7,782 nucleotides of DNA, taken from assembly GCA_902803365.1 (NCBI GenBank), contig CADCPU010000293.1:1-7782 (forward strand), given 5' to 3'. The notes below the pieces were generated by a model that worked only from the letters and a program-made list of their open reading frames with translations, was not told the origin of the DNA and did not search any database. Positions 6,203-7,782 of this stretch are shown piece after piece. The position numbers and the translations under genes were made by a program. How positions within the stretch are numbered: position 1 is the stretch's first letter; each line of letters begins with the position of its first letter. Source of the stretch: Oscillospiraceae bacterium. GTDB lineage: Bacteria; Bacillota_A; Clostridia; Saccharofermentanales; Saccharofermentanaceae.

Positions 6203-7782
6203 CTATCGTCTGATACCGACTGCAGAACCGCTTTCTCCTGCAAATACGATTATACCATATTCGGGGAGCGGGACCGTGTCGCCGTAGCCCGCGTAACAAC
6301 TCGAGTATTTGACGTTTCCGAACTTATCGTAGACCAGGACTGACGCATTGTCAGGTATATCGAGAGTAACAGTCTCGTTAATAAGCCCGTTTATCTTATA
6401 CCAAGATGCTTCGAAGCCGAGTGCGACCGACGTGATGTCGGATGTAAACTCGGGGACTGCATCTTCCGAGACATATTCGTATCCGCTTGCCGTAAGCTTC
6501 AGATATTCCCTGCCGTCTCTGACAGAGATCTCATAGTCGTCGATATCTCTGGAGAGCATACCCGGAGCCGAGATCCTGTTTACCGCATGATCTTCGTCGA
6601 TGATGTTAAGTCCGTCAACATAGCCCGGAGCTTCGGGAGAAGTAGTGAGCGTTCTGATACTCTGGCCGAAGTATGAAAAGTCAAACGGGCCGGCGTTGAC
6701 GAGATAGTACTGTTTGCCGCTCCTTTGATCCCATGCTGACTGAGCTTTTGAACTTACTTCACAAGTTTCATACTTCTGAAGCATGTAGGTGTCGCCGTTT
6801 TCGATCGCGAAAACGCTTCCGCCCGCTTCCTTAAATTCCACCGTATCGATCGGGCGCAGCTGGATCGCATTACCTGAAGCAACGTCACCCGTCATCTGAA
6901 CGAAGCTTCCTTCGGTCGTGTACTTATACTGCAGCTCAGCCCCCTTTTCCGTGGTAAGACCGACAATGCTCATATATGAGTTATCAGGGAAACTCACTTT
7001 GTAGATCGATCCTGAATCAGAATAAAGGCCTTCGTATTTGAGGAGATCTTCGGGGATCTTGTCGACTGTCTCCAGAGGCTCTCTCTCCGAATGTACGACA
7101 GTCGTGCCGCGATCTTCGAGAACGATATCCATGAGTGATTCCGCGATCTTCGTATTCGTACCGCTGTTACCCTGTGCGCTTACTACCGCGACGCTGATCT
7201 TTTCTTCGGGTGCCACGAGAACGGCGGCGTGCATATTCGCGGTATCACCGCCCTTGGTAACCACGGTAACTCCGGCGTTTTCATAATCTTTTATGCTCAC
7301 GTCATCCCATCCGAGACCGAAGCTGTCAAGTACGCCCGGAGGCGCGAATCTGGTTCCCATCTCCTTTTTGGCTTCCTCAGAGAGCAGAACATCATTGCCA
7401 TCGTAAAATGCCGTACCGAACCTGCAGAGATCCTTGGCATCGGACAGGATCCCTCCTGCGCCTATGAGCTGAGTATACTCGGCAGGAAGTCTTGATCCGT
7501 TCTCGGCGTAGAGCGGAACCTGATTGCTATCAAGATTCATATTCCACATGCTGCCCGTGTTATTAAGACCCAAAGGTGCGCAGATATTATCCGCGACATA
7601 GTCCGTAAAGCTCTGACCTGTCACTCTCTCGACGAGGATCTCGAGCAAAGTAAAACCGTCATTACAATAGCAGGTGTACTCGCCCGGAGCTGCCTTGAGC
7701 CTCTCGGCGCTCAGATGCTCGAGGAAAAGATCATGGTACTCGGAACCCGCGTGACCGAGTCTGAAGGAATCTATGTAGCGGG
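6203..7782 (-). CDS. Beta-lactamase/PBP-fold serine hydrolase, N-terminus outside the window
   Basis: The frame stays open to the right edge, so this is a partial gene with 525 visible residues and the true start beyond 7782; the SxxK nucleophile motif is not visible. The visible part begins RYIDSFRLGHAG and shows YCND (Tyr38-Cys-Asn40), the YxN motif of class C beta-lactamases and PBP4*-like hydrolases, then GAGGILSDAKDLCRFG, typical of the family. TKGGDT (Lys176-Gly-Gly) stands at the KTG-box position. The catalytic fold ends near residue 220. The remaining 300 or so residues, including KYEGLYSDSGSIYKVSF and several beta-rich segments, form a long C-terminal part I cannot name. The family includes peptidases, esterases and penicillin-binding proteins, most of them exported, but the export signal would lie outside the window. 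It leads into the two-component genes after 24 nt. A true antibiotic-hydrolysing lactamase is not implied. Confidence 0.88.
   Translation of the reverse strand, partial: RYIDSFRLGHAGSEYHDLFLEHLSAERLKAAPGEYTCYCNDGFTLLEILVERVTGQSFTDYVADNICAPLGLNNTGSMWNMNLDSNQVPLYAENGSRLPAEYTQLIGAGGILSDAKDLCRFGTAFYDGNDVLLSEEAKKEMGTRFAPPGVLDSFGLGWDDVSIKDYENAGVTVVTKGGDTANMHAAVLVAPEEKISVAVVSAQGNSGTNTKIAESLMDIVLEDRGTTVVHSEREPLETVDKIPEDLLKYEGLYSDSGSIYKVSFPDNSYMSIVGLTTEKGAELQYKYTTEGSFVQMTGDVASGNAIQLRPIDTVEFKEAGGSVFAIENGDTYMLQKYETCEVSSKAQSAWDQRSGKQYYLVNAGPFDFSYFGQSIRTLTTSPEAPGYVDGLNIIDEDHAVNRISAPGMLSRDIDDYEISVRDGREYLKLTASGYEYVSEDAVPEFTSDITSVALGFEASWYKINGLINETVTLDIPDNASVLVYDKFGNVKYSSCYAGYGDTVPLPEYGIIVFAGESGSAVGIRR

Noticed and set aside
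7646..7648. TTG as start codon of the serine hydrolase
   Set aside because: The frame continues upstream through the YCN motif to the window edge with family-like sequence, so the TTG is an internal leucine codon.

Overview
The window carries seven protein-coding genes, all on the minus strand, so transcription runs from the right end (7782) towards the left end (1). I see no rRNA, tRNA, CRISPR array, transposase or integrase. Strong AGGAGG-type ribosome binding sites, near-consensus sigma-70/sigma-A promoter boxes, moderate GC content and the gene families (OmpR/HAMP two-component pair, short Crp/Fnr regulator, MccF-like S66 peptidase with a DUF3781-like tail) suggest a Bacillota chromosome, probably Clostridia-like. 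The genus cannot be read from this sequence.

Right block (7782 to 4185): a beta-lactamase/PBP-fold serine hydrolase, cut by the window edge before its SxxK motif, is followed after 24 nt by an OmpR-type response regulator. Its stop codon overlaps the start of a HAMP-type sensor histidine kinase (TAATG). The three genes look like one transcription unit, and the pair may sense or answer cell-envelope conditions.

Middle block (4184 to 2991): a class I SAM-dependent methyltransferase is preceded by an unusual leader of about 275 nt. The leader holds a good promoter (TATAAT, 17-nt spacer), a 28-codon open reading frame, a 15-bp hairpin with a U-rich tail, and a second short reading frame with a perfect Shine-Dalgarno that overlaps the methyltransferase start. 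This resembles the attenuation-type leaders found in front of some resistance genes and is the most interesting non-coding feature of the window.

Left block (2990 to 98): a promoter overlapped and flanked by two abutting inverted repeats drives a Crp/Fnr-family regulator, an aldo/keto reductase (8-nt overlap) and an MccF-like S66 peptidase fused to a C-terminal DUF3781-like domain (20-nt gap). These three genes form a tight operon. Several encoded families (S66/MccF peptidase, beta-lactamase fold, methyltransferase, two-component system) also occur in responses to toxic or cell-wall-active compounds. That common theme is an inference; no single function is proven here.
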